Shown piece after piece: positions 17,554 through 25,656 of a stretch of DNA of 64,000 nucleotides (its first letter is position 1; each line of letters opens with the position of its first letter). The notes under the pieces were generated by a model. It saw nothing but the letters and a program-made list of their open reading frames with translations, did not search any database and was not told the origin of the DNA. Position numbers and translations under genes: made by a program. Origin of the DNA: Paracoccaceae bacterium (GTDB taxonomy: Bacteria; Pseudomonadota; Alphaproteobacteria; Rhodobacterales; Rhodobacteraceae). The stretch lies in the NCBI GenBank assembly GCA_030750975.1, contig JASMHC010000017.1:46863-110862 (forward strand), written 5' to 3'.

Positions 17554-18591
17554 TTAGTTCCCGTATGCGGCCATCAGGTCATTTGCCTGATCAATCAGCG
17601 CCTGACCATCGATGCCACGGGTTTCCATATCAACTTTCCAACCGTCGATGATCGGGTTCACGACTTCCGCCCACTTGGCGGCGTCCTCTTCCGAAACGGT
17701 GATGATATTGTTGCCCAGCTCAACGGCGACGGCCCGTGCGGGCGCGTCAGCATCTTCCTGAGTGCCGCCAGCGAAGATCGAGAACTGAAGACCCGATGCC
17801 GCTTCAACCGCCGCTTGCTGCTCGGCGCTGAGGCTGTTCCAGGTGTCCTTGTTCATCGCCATGACAAAGGTCAGAACATAAAGCGCCGGACCGTCAAACT
17901 CGGTATGGTTTGTCACCAGCTCAGGCACTTTCAGGGTGCCGGTCACTTCCCACGGAATGGTGGTTCCGTCGATCACTCCCTTGGACAGCGCCTCGGGTAC
18001 GGCCGGAACCGGCATGCCAACCGGCGTTGCGCCCGTGGCTTCCAGAAGCTGGTTGACCATGCGCGAACCGCCGCGGATTTTCATACCCTCAAGATCGGAA
18101 GGCACTTCAACCGGATCGGCGGTGTGGAACATGCCGGGGCCGTGCACCCAGGTGCCAAGAACTTTCACGTCCTTGAATTCCGTGTCCATCAGCTGACCCT
18201 CGGTGATCTGCCACAATGCGGACGAAGCCGAACGCGCGTCGGACACCATGAAGGGCAGTTCCATGACCTCGGTCGAAGGGAAACGACCCGGAGTATAGCC
18301 GATCACCGTCCATGCGATATCCGTCACACCATCGACCACCTGATCAAACAACTCGGGCGGCGTGCCGCCCAGCGCCATTGCGCCAAAATGTTCGATCTGG
18401 ATCGAACCGTTCGAATTTTCTTCAACCTGGTCGATCCAGGGCTGGATGATTTGCGCCGGAATGGTTGCGCCAAGTGGCAGAAAGCCGTGCATTTTCAGAT
18501 TGACTTCCTGTGCGAAAGCCCCCCCCGCCGAGATCGCGGCCATGGCCGCACCGCCCAACAGGCCGATCATTGTTCTACGTGTGGTCATCAT
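17554..18591 (-). CDS. TRAP transporter substrate-binding protein (DctP type)
   Basis: 345-aa periplasmic binding protein with a signal peptide of about 28 residues beginning MMTTRRTMIGLLGG; the twin Arg makes Tat export possible, as seen for some TRAP binding proteins. The DctP core contains the conserved Arg region around KIRGGSRM that usually binds a substrate carboxylate. It heads the operon with the two permease genes. It lies directly downstream of the molybdenum hydroxylase genes on the same strand, so it may import their substrate; this is inference. The substrate is unknown. Confidence 0.85.
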   Translation of the reverse strand: MMTTRRTMIGLLGGAAMAAISAGGAFAQEVNLKMHGFLPLGATIPAQIIQPWIDQVEENSNGSIQIEHFGAMALGGTPPELFDQVVDGVTDIAWTVIGYTPGRFPSTEVMELPFMVSDARSASSALWQITEGQLMDTEFKDVKVLGTWVHGPGMFHTADPVEVPSDLEGMKIRGGSRMVNQLLEATGATPVGMPVPAVPEALSKGVIDGTTIPWEVTGTLKVPELVTNHTEFDGPALYVLTFVMAMNKDTWNSLSAEQQAAVEAASGLQFSIFAGGTQEDADAPARAVAVELGNNIITVSEEDAAKWAEVVNPIIDGWKVDMETRGIDGQALIDQANDLMAAYGN

Positions 18592-18676
18592 TGTCCTCCC
18601 TATGACCAGTTATCTTCGGACTTAAGCCCGAAATTATCTGACGATCATGCGCCAAGCCGGTCAACAATCAAGCATA

Positions 18677-18693
18677 ATTAGCGCAAAACTAAT
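18677..18693. promoter_or_regulatory. Short inverted repeat upstream of the TRAP operon
   Basis: ATTAG (18677-18681) and CTAAT (18689-18693) with a 7-bp spacer lie about 90 bp before the binding-protein start in an AT-rich part of the 240-bp gap. It could be an operator for a regulator of GntR or similar type. The arms are only five bases, so support is weak. Confidence 0.3.
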
Positions 18694-18831
18694 AGTCTCT
18701 CCGAGATAAGTTATGCCCGATAATCAATCCGTCACGCCAATGAAACATCGAAAATCGCGCTGTGGCAATAGTAAATCCGACCGTTCGGTCAGACAATTCG
18801 TCTCAGGCCCTGCAAACGGGTTTTTAATACG

Positions 18832-19077
18832 TCACCCGCCTTTGAGCTGCTGCAAAAGGAAGATTTCACTGTCCGGCCTGATCGGAGTGTGATGGGCGTC
18901 GGTGATCACCTCACCATCCACCGCAACCGAAAGCCCAGCTTCAATCACGGGTGCAAGATCCGGATGCGCCGCAATCAGCGCATCCAGCATTTTTCCCACG
19001 GTGTCGGCCTCGACATGCACCACCAATTCACCATCGGTAAAGCGTCGCAGACCGGACCACAGGTTGACCTCAACCAT
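18832..19077 (-). CDS. MoaD/ThiS-family small protein
   Basis: 81-aa beta-grasp protein ending in ...LKGG, the di-glycine tail that MoaD/ThiS proteins use to carry a thiocarboxylate sulfur for molybdopterin or thiamine synthesis. It overlaps the end of the molybdenum hydroxylase large-subunit gene by 8 bp, so it is co-translated with an enzyme that needs molybdopterin. No MoaE, MoeB or other cofactor gene is nearby. It may supply sulfur for a dedicated cofactor step or for the sulfido ligand; that role is inferred. A general MoaD would normally sit beside moaE. Confidence 0.75.
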   Translation of the reverse strand: MVEVNLWSGLRRFTDGELVVHVEADTVGKMLDALIAAHPDLAPVIEAGLSVAVDGEVITDAHHTPIRPDSEIFLLQQLKGG

Positions 19078-21349
19078 TCTTGATCGCCTTCAATACCTTG
19101 GCTGGCGTCATCGGCAAATGGCGCAGACGCCGCCCCGTCGCATCGGCAATCGCGTTGGCAATCGCCGGCAATGGCGGGGTGATGCCGGTTTCGCCAACAC
19201 CGCGCACCCCGTAGGGGTGGCCGGGGTTCGGCACCTCGATAATCACCGTGTCGATCATCGGCAGGTCCGAGGCCACAGGCACCCGGTAATCAAGGAAGAT
19301 CGGGTTCTGAAGACGGCCCATATCGTCATAGACATATTCTTCGTTCAGCGCCCAGCCGATGCCTTGCGCGGCCCCGCCCTGGTACTGGCCCTCGACATAT
19401 GACGGGTGAATGGCCCGCCCCGCATCCTGCACCACCAGATAGCGCAGAATAGTGGTTTTGCCGGTTTCGGGATCAACCTCGACATCGACGACATGGGCGC
19501 CAAAGCTTTCGCCGACCCCCCCCGCCGTGGTTTCATGATGCCCCGAGATCGGCCCGCCGGAACGGCCCATCGTCTGACCGATCTTCTTGATCGTCATCGG
19601 AGGAAATTCGCCCGCATTCGGGCCGGCCGGATGGACCGCGCCGTCTTTCCACTCAACCGCGTCCTCGTCGATGCCCCAGCGTTTGGCCGCGCGGCGGCAC
19701 ATCTCGCCGATGGCCTGATTGCACGCCTCAACCGCCGCCTTGCCGGTGGCGAAAGTGGCGCGGCTGCCATGGGACGGTTCGTTAAAGCCCAATGCGCCGG
19801 TTTCAACGATGTTGACCCGCACATGGTCATACGGGATGCCCAGCGTTTCGGCCACCATCAGCGCGACCGAGGCGCGGCTGCCGCCAATATCCGGCGTCCC
19901 CGCCGACACGGTCACTGTCCCGTCATTGCCCAGCGACATCGACACCGACGTTTCCCCGCCATGGTTGAACCAGAATCCCGCCGCCACGCCGCGCCCCTGA
20001 TTGGGGCCAAGCTTTTCGGCCAGGTTCGGGTGGGCCTTGGCCGCTTCCAGACATTCCAGCAGACCGATTTTCTTGTAGGTCGGCCCATAGCTTGACTTGG
20101 TGCCTTCCTTGGCACCGTTCTTTATACGCACCTCGATCGGGTCCAACCCCAGCTTGCGCGTCATCTCGTCAACAAGGCTTTCCACCGCGAAGGCCGCCAT
20201 GGGCGACCCGGGCGCACGATAGGCCGCCGCTTTCGGGCGGTTGGCCAATACGTCATAGCCTTCGTGGTACACCGCTGGCAGGTCATAGCTGGCAAAGGCA
20301 CAATTCAGCGCCATGCCGGTCGGAGCCATATCCGGCCAGGCGCCACCCTGCATGCGGAACACAACCTTGCCCGCCGTCATGGTGCCGTCATTCTTCATGC
20401 CGATTTTGACATCCATCGAGGTCGAGGCCGTCGGGCCGGTCGCCCGCAGAACCTCAGACCGGGTCATCACCAGCTTGACCGGTCGGCCACCCGCCTTGCG
20501 CGACAAGGCCAACGAGATTGCTTCCGAGAAAATCGTGGTCTTGCCACCGAAACCACCGCCGATTTCCGACGGGGTAACACGCAGGTTTGACGCTTCAAGC
20601 CCCAGAACCGCCGCGCACATCTTGCGGATGAACCACTGGCCCTGGGTGCACACCCACATCTCGCCCTTGCCGTCGTCGCCCAACTGGCCGACGCAAGCAT
20701 GCGGTTCGATATAGCCCTGATGGGTCGCTTCGGTCTTGTAGGTGTTTTCCATCACCAGATCGGCCGCGTCGAACCCTGCGTCCAGATCGCCATGGCCGAA
20801 TTCGATATAGTTCACCACATTGGGATGCATGCCCTCGGGCACGGTCGGTCCCTGCTCGCCTTCGCGGATCACCGGAGCACCCTCGGCCATCGCCGCGTCC
20901 ACGTCGATCACATGGGGCAGGAGCTCATATTCAACCTCGATCAGTTTGACCGCATCCTTTGCCGCCAAAGCCGAGGTCGCCGCAACCGCCGCAACCGCGT
21001 GACCGTCATAGTAAACCTTGTCGCGGGCCAGAGTGTTTTCCTGCAAATGCAGATCGCCCCCTGTCAGACCCTCGGGCAGATCGGTGCCGATCACCACAGC
21101 TTTCACGCCGTCCGCCGCTTCGGCCTTCGACGTATCAATACTGACGATCCGCGCATGGGCATGCGGCGCGCGAAGCACAGCCGCGTGCAGCATGTTTGCC
21201 ACATAATGGTCCGCCCCGTATTTGGCCCGACCTGTTACCTTGTCCAGCCCGTCAGGACGGTCAGGGCGGGTGCCGACATATTTGAACTCTTTGTCGGTGT
21301 CGTAGTTTTCGCCGCTTTCGACGATTTCTTTCACTTCATCCAAAGCCAT
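19070..21349 (-). CDS. Xanthine dehydrogenase-family molybdopterin-binding subunit
   Basis: 759-aa large subunit of a molybdenum hydroxylase. The N-terminal aldehyde oxidase a/b-hammerhead begins near residue 35 and the cofactor-binding domain follows. GGGFGGK near residue 270, AYRAPG near 375 and the catalytic Glu720 in GVRGVGETG are visible. AYRAPG rather than the AYRCSFR active-site loop argues against aerobic CO dehydrogenase. The start overlaps the iron-sulfur subunit stop (TAATG). With the two smaller subunits it would form an (alpha-beta-gamma)2 enzyme hydroxylating an aldehyde or N-heterocycle. Substrate unknown. Confidence 0.87.
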   Translation of the reverse strand: MALDEVKEIVESGENYDTDKEFKYVGTRPDRPDGLDKVTGRAKYGADHYVANMLHAAVLRAPHAHARIVSIDTSKAEAADGVKAVVIGTDLPEGLTGGDLHLQENTLARDKVYYDGHAVAAVAATSALAAKDAVKLIEVEYELLPHVIDVDAAMAEGAPVIREGEQGPTVPEGMHPNVVNYIEFGHGDLDAGFDAADLVMENTYKTEATHQGYIEPHACVGQLGDDGKGEMWVCTQGQWFIRKMCAAVLGLEASNLRVTPSEIGGGFGGKTTIFSEAISLALSRKAGGRPVKLVMTRSEVLRATGPTASTSMDVKIGMKNDGTMTAGKVVFRMQGGAWPDMAPTGMALNCAFASYDLPAVYHEGYDVLANRPKAAAYRAPGSPMAAFAVESLVDEMTRKLGLDPIEVRIKNGAKEGTKSSYGPTYKKIGLLECLEAAKAHPNLAEKLGPNQGRGVAAGFWFNHGGETSVSMSLGNDGTVTVSAGTPDIGGSRASVALMVAETLGIPYDHVRVNIVETGALGFNEPSHGSRATFATGKAAVEACNQAIGEMCRRAAKRWGIDEDAVEWKDGAVHPAGPNAGEFPPMTIKKIGQTMGRSGGPISGHHETTAGGVGESFGAHVVDVEVDPETGKTTILRYLVVQDAGRAIHPSYVEGQYQGGAAQGIGWALNEEYVYDDMGRLQNPIFLDYRVPVASDLPMIDTVIIEVPNPGHPYGVRGVGETGITPPLPAIANAIADATGRRLRHLPMTPAKVLKAIKNG

Positions 21350-21831
21350 TATGCCGCCCCCCGCATTTCTTCAGCCGCGTCCAGCACGGCGCGAATGATT
21401 TTATCGTAGCCGGTACAACGGCACAGATTGCCCGCCAGCCAATAGCGCACCTGCTCTTCGGTCGGATCAGGGTTCTTTTCCAGCAGGTTCTTCGCCGCCA
21501 CCAGAATACCCGGTGTGCAAACCCCGCATTGCAACGCGGCATGTTCGATGAACTTGCGCTGAAGCGGATGCAGCTCGCCGCCCTCGGCCACCCCTTCAAT
21601 GGTGCCGATTTCCTTGCCCTCGGCCTCGGCCCCCAGCATCAGGCAGGAACAGATCAGACGCCCGTCAACAGTGACTGAACAGGCACCGCAATCGCCGGTG
21701 CCGCAGCCCTCTTTCGCGCCGGTCAGGTTCAGGCGGTCGCGCAGAACGTCCAGCAGGGTTTCGCGCGGATCACACAGGAACTCGACCGCGTCGCCGTTCA
21801 CTTTGGTGGATACGTGGATCTTGTTGCTCAT
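21349..21831 (-). CDS. Molybdenum hydroxylase [2Fe-2S] subunit
   Basis: 160-aa electron-transfer subunit with two [2Fe-2S] clusters. The plant-ferredoxin-type set is Cys43, Cys48, Cys51 and Cys63; the second, helical cluster is Cys102, Cys105, Cys137 and Cys139 (CGVC...CRC). Length and spacing match CoxS/NdhS-type subunits. It lies between the FAD and Mo subunits and overlaps the latter by one base. Confidence 0.92.
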   Translation of the reverse strand: MSNKIHVSTKVNGDAVEFLCDPRETLLDVLRDRLNLTGAKEGCGTGDCGACSVTVDGRLICSCLMLGAEAEGKEIGTIEGVAEGGELHPLQRKFIEHAALQCGVCTPGILVAAKNLLEKNPDPTEEQVRYWLAGNLCRCTGYDKIIRAVLDAAEEMRGAA

Positions 21832-21834
21832 ACC

Positions 21835-22695
21835 TTATTCCCCCTTCGCACGGGCATAGGCGATCTTGGCGGCGCGCCTGGCCAGCACACCCGCCACATC
21901 GGTGCGGAACTCGATGGTGCCGCGTTTGTCGTCAATCGGGTTGCAGGCGGCTTCGGCCGCCTTGGCCAAAGCATCCAGCGCCGCATCGTCCAGAGTTGTG
22001 CCGATGATCGCCTTTGCACAGTCTTCCACCAGCAAAACCGTCGGCGCCACCGCCCCTAGCGACACCCGCGCTTCGGTGATCGTGTCACCATCCAACCGCA
22101 GGCTGATACCGCAGCCGACCACCGCGATGTCCATCTCGGTGCGGGGGATAAAACGTAGGTAAGCGTCGCCGGCATTGTCGCCCCGGGCGGGGATATGCAC
22201 GGCGGAAATCACCTCGCCTTTTTCGAGGTTCAACCGCCCCGGACCCGCAGGCAGGTCTTCGACGGCTGCGACACGATCCCCGTTCGGACCTGTGACAGTC
22301 ATCGTGACCCCCGCCGCCACTTGCGCGGGCACAGAATCCGCCGCAGGTGATCCGTTACACAGATTGCCGACAAGCGTCGCACGGCCCTGCACCTGAGTTG
22401 ATCCGATCAGGTCGGTCGCTTCCACCAAACCCGGCCAATCCTTGCCCAATGTCGGATGCTCGCTCATCTCGGCACCCGCGACAGCAACGCCCAGAGTCCA
22501 GCTGCCATCGGCATTTTGGGTGATGTCCTTCACACCGTCGATATGCTTGATATCAATCAGGTCATCCGGCATCACAATATCCGAGCGCATCTGGACAAGA
22601 ACATCCGTGCCTCCGGCAAGAAAGCGGGTCACGCCCGAGGCCGATGCGGCAATCGCGGCGGCGTCAGCGAAACTGGCTGGTGTATGATATTTCAT
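21835..22695 (-). CDS. Molybdenum hydroxylase FAD-binding subunit
   Basis: 286-aa CoxM-type subunit with an N-terminal PCMH FAD-binding domain (AGGTDVLVQMR near residue 27, then the TLVGNLCNGSPAADSVPA loop around 106-123) and a C-terminal CO-dehydrogenase flavoprotein domain. First gene of the four-gene block FAD, [2Fe-2S], Mo, MoaD-like. An 18-bp perfect palindrome lies about 90 bp upstream of its start. Confidence 0.9.
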   Translation of the reverse strand: MKYHTPASFADAAAIAASASGVTRFLAGGTDVLVQMRSDIVMPDDLIDIKHIDGVKDITQNADGSWTLGVAVAGAEMSEHPTLGKDWPGLVEATDLIGSTQVQGRATLVGNLCNGSPAADSVPAQVAAGVTMTVTGPNGDRVAAVEDLPAGPGRLNLEKGEVISAVHIPARGDNAGDAYLRFIPRTEMDIAVVGCGISLRLDGDTITEARVSLGAVAPTVLLVEDCAKAIIGTTLDDAALDALAKAAEAACNPIDDKRGTIEFRTDVAGVLARRAAKIAYARAKGE

Positions 22696-22785
22696 TAGGT
22701 CCCCTCAACCAATAAATCGGCTGTTTCACAACTCGTGCGGGCGACATTATTCGCCCGCACGGAAATGTCTATCCGATTCCGATCA

Positions 22786-22803
22786 GAAATTTGATCAAAT
22801 TTC
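22786..22803. promoter_or_regulatory. 18-bp perfect palindrome upstream of the molybdenum hydroxylase genes
   Basis: GAAATTTGATCAAATTTC is symmetrical over all 18 bases and centred on GATC. It sits in the 135-bp gap between the aldolase stop and the FAD-subunit start, 91 bp before the latter. The shape fits an operator for a dimeric regulator. It has no T-run and is AT-rich, so a terminator role for the aldolase gene is less likely. Confidence 0.5.
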
Positions 22804-22830
22804 AAGCGCCAGGCTGTGCGGCCTTTCACT

Positions 22831-23607
22831 TTAGTCCTTCAAATACTTGTAGGCCGCCACATTGGCCATCGCCGCCCCGCGCAGCAAAGCCGCGTCAATG
22901 CCCGGCACGATGAACTTGGCCCCGGCCTCTTTCGCAAGCTCCAGAAGCTCTTTGTTTCCGGCCAGAAAACCGGCCGGCTTGCCCGCCGCAGTGACCCGAC
23001 TGATCGCGTCGCGAATCGCCGCCCGCATGTGGTCCGAGGTCATCTGACCCGGATAGCCAAGGCTGGCGGACAGGTCCGACGGGCCAATGAAAATCGCATC
23101 AATGCCGTCCACCGCCGCGATGGCTTCAAGATTGTCCAGCCCGGTCTGGGTTTCAATCTGTACGATCAGACAAATCTCATCGCGGGCCTTGTGATAGTAA
23201 TCCTCAACCGCGCCGAAACCGGTGGCCATTGTTGCCCCCGCGACACCGCGTATGCCCTTGGGCGGATAGGCCACCGACGCGGCGGCAAGCCTGGCCTCTT
23301 CCACGGTCTGCACGTAAGGCACAAAGACCGTCTGGACACCGGCATCCAGTATACGTTTCAGAACAACCGGATCAAGGCCGGGCACACGGGCCGCCATATG
23401 GGCCGCAGTTGACCGAAGCGCCTGCGCCGCCATAATCACATCCGGCAAATCATTGGCCGCATGTTCACAATCAATGGTCACGAAATCATACCCGCAATCG
23501 CCCAGCATTTCGACGATAATCGAATCGCGAATGCCACTCCAAAGGCCCAACTGCACCTCTCCGGCAAGAATGGCGGCTTTGAACGGATTTTTCGGCAGAT
23601 CAGCCAT
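22831..23607 (-). CDS. HpcH/HpaI-family aldolase
   Basis: 258-aa class II pyruvate aldolase with a TIM-barrel fold, cleaving 4-hydroxy-2-oxo acids to pyruvate and an aldehyde. The catalytic His lies in DCEHAAND (near residue 45), and the metal ligands would be Glu in IVQIET (near 148) and Asp in FIGPSDLSASLG (near 175). A GAGGGG ribosome-binding site precedes the start. It is upstream of the molybdenum hydroxylase genes on the same strand, so it may cleave a downstream product, but the intervening palindrome suggests separate control. Substrate is not predictable. Confidence 0.83.
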   Translation of the reverse strand: MADLPKNPFKAAILAGEVQLGLWSGIRDSIIVEMLGDCGYDFVTIDCEHAANDLPDVIMAAQALRSTAAHMAARVPGLDPVVLKRILDAGVQTVFVPYVQTVEEARLAAASVAYPPKGIRGVAGATMATGFGAVEDYYHKARDEICLIVQIETQTGLDNLEAIAAVDGIDAIFIGPSDLSASLGYPGQMTSDHMRAAIRDAISRVTAAGKPAGFLAGNKELLELAKEAGAKFIVPGIDAALLRGAAMANVAAYKYLKD

Positions 23608-23740
23608 GGTGCGAATTCCCCTCGCAAACTTCTATCCATCGGACGTTGCACCTGCGCCAACGGATTGTCAAATAGTTCACATATGAACCAATTGCCTTTG
23701 CTTGAATCCTTGTTTCCAATCCACTAAAGTGGAGCGCCAG

Positions 23741-23821
23741 TTGTTGAGACACAGGTATATTGGAAAAACGCGCGAAACCTATTGAAATTACGCGCGTTTC
23801 AAAATCAACTTCGCGTCTCGG
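23741..23821 (-). repeat. Dispersed intergenic palindromic element, copy 1
   Basis: On the minus strand this reads CGAGAC, then GTTGATTTTGAAACGCGC, then a spacer, then GGTTTCGCGCGTTT and CTGTGTCT. The same order and spacing recur at 30667-30745 on the plus strand. The 31-nt core (23770-23800) matches that copy at 28 positions. The core is itself an inverted repeat (AAACGCGCG ... CGCGCGTTT). It lies between the aldolase and the DUF1178 gene. Confidence 0.75.
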
Positions 23822-23872
23822 GTTGATCCTGTAGCGCCTAAATTCAGCAAGGCCGGAAAATCGGGTTTGGAC

Positions 23873-24319
23873 ATGATCCAGTATTCTTTGAAATGCGACA
23901 ATGATCACAGCTTTGACAGCTGGTTCCAGTCTGCCTCTGCGTTTGAAAAATTGCAGGGCGCGGGCATGGTTTCCTGTGCCATCTGCGGTTCAACCGATGT
24001 GAAAAAATCGGTCATGGCCCCACGTGTCGCGACATCGCGCAAAAAGGCCGATAAACCGGCGACCGAAACGCCAAAGCCTAAACTGTCCGAGCCATCGACC
24101 GCGGCGGAACAGGCGTTGAAGGAATTGAAAACCCAGATCGAGAAGAATTCGACCTATGTCGGCGACAATTTCGCGACCGAGGCGCGGGCGATGCATCTGG
24201 GCGACGCTCCAGAACGGCAGATCCACGGCGAGGCCAAGCCGGAAGAGGCAAAAAAGCTGATCGAGGACGGTGTTCCGGTCACGCCCCTGCCGTTCATGAC
24301 CGGACGCAAATCCAACTAA
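23873..24319 (+). CDS. DUF1178 family protein
   Basis: 148-aa conserved proteobacterial protein. It begins MIQYSLKCDNDHSF and has a CAICGSTDVKKSVMAPRV segment near residues 35-52 that could bind metal with the N-terminal Cys. The middle is charged and probably flexible. Its function is unknown. ATG 23873 is preferred over 23867 because family members start with M-I-x-Y. It is not obviously in an operon with the next gene (54-bp gap). Confidence 0.75.
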   Translation: MIQYSLKCDNDHSFDSWFQSASAFEKLQGAGMVSCAICGSTDVKKSVMAPRVATSRKKADKPATETPKPKLSEPSTAAEQALKELKTQIEKNSTYVGDNFATEARAMHLGDAPERQIHGEAKPEEAKKLIEDGVPVTPLPFMTGRKSN

Positions 24320-24373
24320 ACCGTTTGAAGTCTTTGCCTTGACCTCGTTACGGCCCGCGGCCAAGGTCGCGCC

Positions 24374-25123
24374 ATGATTGATATTCTTATCCTCATCATC
24401 GCGGCCTTCGCGGCGGGCGTGCTGAACACCATCGCCGGAGGTGGCACTTTCCTGACCTTCCCCGCGCTGGTTTTTGCCGGCGTCCCGCCGGTCATGGCCA
24501 ATGCCACGGCAACCTTTGTCGCCCTGCCCGGCTATCTTGCCGGAACGGCGGGTTTCAAGGGCGAGCTGCGCGCATATGGGCGCCCCAGCCTGATGCGCCT
24601 GACCCTTGTCGCAGCCCTTGGCGGAGCGGTCGGGGCTTTGCTGCTAAGCGTATCTTCGAACGAAGCCTTTTCGCTGCTCATCCCGTTCCTTTTACTGGCG
24701 GCAACGCTGATCTTCACCTTCGGCGACCCGATCCGAAACTGGGCCGCCAAACGCAGCCGCGATGTCACCCCCGAAGGGGCGATTGGTATCTTCATCGTCT
24801 CGCTTTACGGAGGCTATTTCAACGGCGGGCTTGGCATTGTGTTTCTGGCGCTGTTCACGATGTGGGGCATGAAAGATATCCACCTGATGAACGGGCTGAA
24901 GCTTTGGGCCAGCGCAATTATCGCCATCGTCTCATTCTTCATCTTCGCAGGCGGCGGACTTCTGGACTGGGGCAAAGCGCTGATGATGCTGGTGGCAATC
25001 ACCGTCGGCGGCTATCTGGGCGCCCCCCTGTCCCGCGCCTTGCCGATCCATCGGGTGAAACAGTTCATCTCGTTGACAGGATTCGTGATGGCGGCCGTGT
25101 TCGCATTTCGGCTGATGATTTGA
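24374..25123 (+). CDS. TSUP-family (TauE/SafE) membrane transporter
   Basis: 249-aa integral membrane protein with about eight hydrophobic segments and the N-terminal GVLNTIAGGGTFLTFPAL signature of sulfite/anion exporter TauE/SafE proteins. Family members move sulfite, sulfoacetate or other organic anions. No neighbouring gene identifies the substrate. Confidence 0.85.
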   Translation: MIDILILIIAAFAAGVLNTIAGGGTFLTFPALVFAGVPPVMANATATFVALPGYLAGTAGFKGELRAYGRPSLMRLTLVAALGGAVGALLLSVSSNEAFSLLIPFLLLAATLIFTFGDPIRNWAAKRSRDVTPEGAIGIFIVSLYGGYFNGGLGIVFLALFTMWGMKDIHLMNGLKLWASAIIAIVSFFIFAGGGLLDWGKALMMLVAITVGGYLGAPLSRALPIHRVKQFISLTGFVMAAVFAFRLMI

Positions 25124-25196
25124 TAAAGCGTTTCGGCCAAGCGTTATGTGCCGAAGGCTTGTCTAAACACCTTATTAATCAACTCAGGACTGACCC

Positions 25197-25583
25197 ATGA
25201 AAATCTATGTCACCGGAATTTTCGTCGATGATCAGGACAAGGCCGAAAAGTTTTACCGCGACATTCTGGGCTTCGAGATCAAAAACAACGTCCCCGTGGG
25301 CGAGTTTCGCTGGCTGACCGTGGTGTCTCCGGATCAGCCCGACGGGCCGGAATTGCTGCTCGAACCCAGCAATCACCCAGCGGTCGGACCCTACAAGCAG
25401 GCGCTGGTGGCCGATGGAATTCCTGCGCATTCCTTTCAGGTCGAAGATCTCGATGCCGAGCGTCAGCGGCTGGGCGATCTGGGGGTGCGTTTCACCGTTG
25501 AACCGATGGAAGCCGGGCCGGTACGAATGGCCGTTTTCGACGACACCTGCGGCAACCTGATACAACTGATCCAAATGCTCTGA
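25197..25583 (+). CDS. VOC (glyoxalase/bleomycin resistance) family protein
   Basis: 128-aa single-domain vicinal-oxygen-chelate protein with the repeated beta-alpha-beta pattern (FVDDQDKAEKFYRDILGFE at the start, FDDTCGNLIQLIQ at the end). The family includes metal-dependent lyases, dioxygenases and binding proteins. No specific substrate can be assigned. A GGACTGACCC stretch precedes the start. Confidence 0.8.
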   Translation: MKIYVTGIFVDDQDKAEKFYRDILGFEIKNNVPVGEFRWLTVVSPDQPDGPELLLEPSNHPAVGPYKQALVADGIPAHSFQVEDLDAERQRLGDLGVRFTVEPMEAGPVRMAVFDDTCGNLIQLIQML

Positions 25584-25656
25584 CCTGCAATCCCCGTCTT
25601 GCCCTTCCCCAACGACAAGCGTAAACCCCGCGCAACTGAATGCACGGGAAGAATCC

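Noticed and set aside
19070..21349. Aerobic carbon monoxide dehydrogenase (CoxL)
   Set aside because: The active-site loop reads AYRAPG, not the AYRCSFR of form I CoxL, and no coxD/E/F genes are present. A general xanthine oxidase-family hydroxylase is the safer call.
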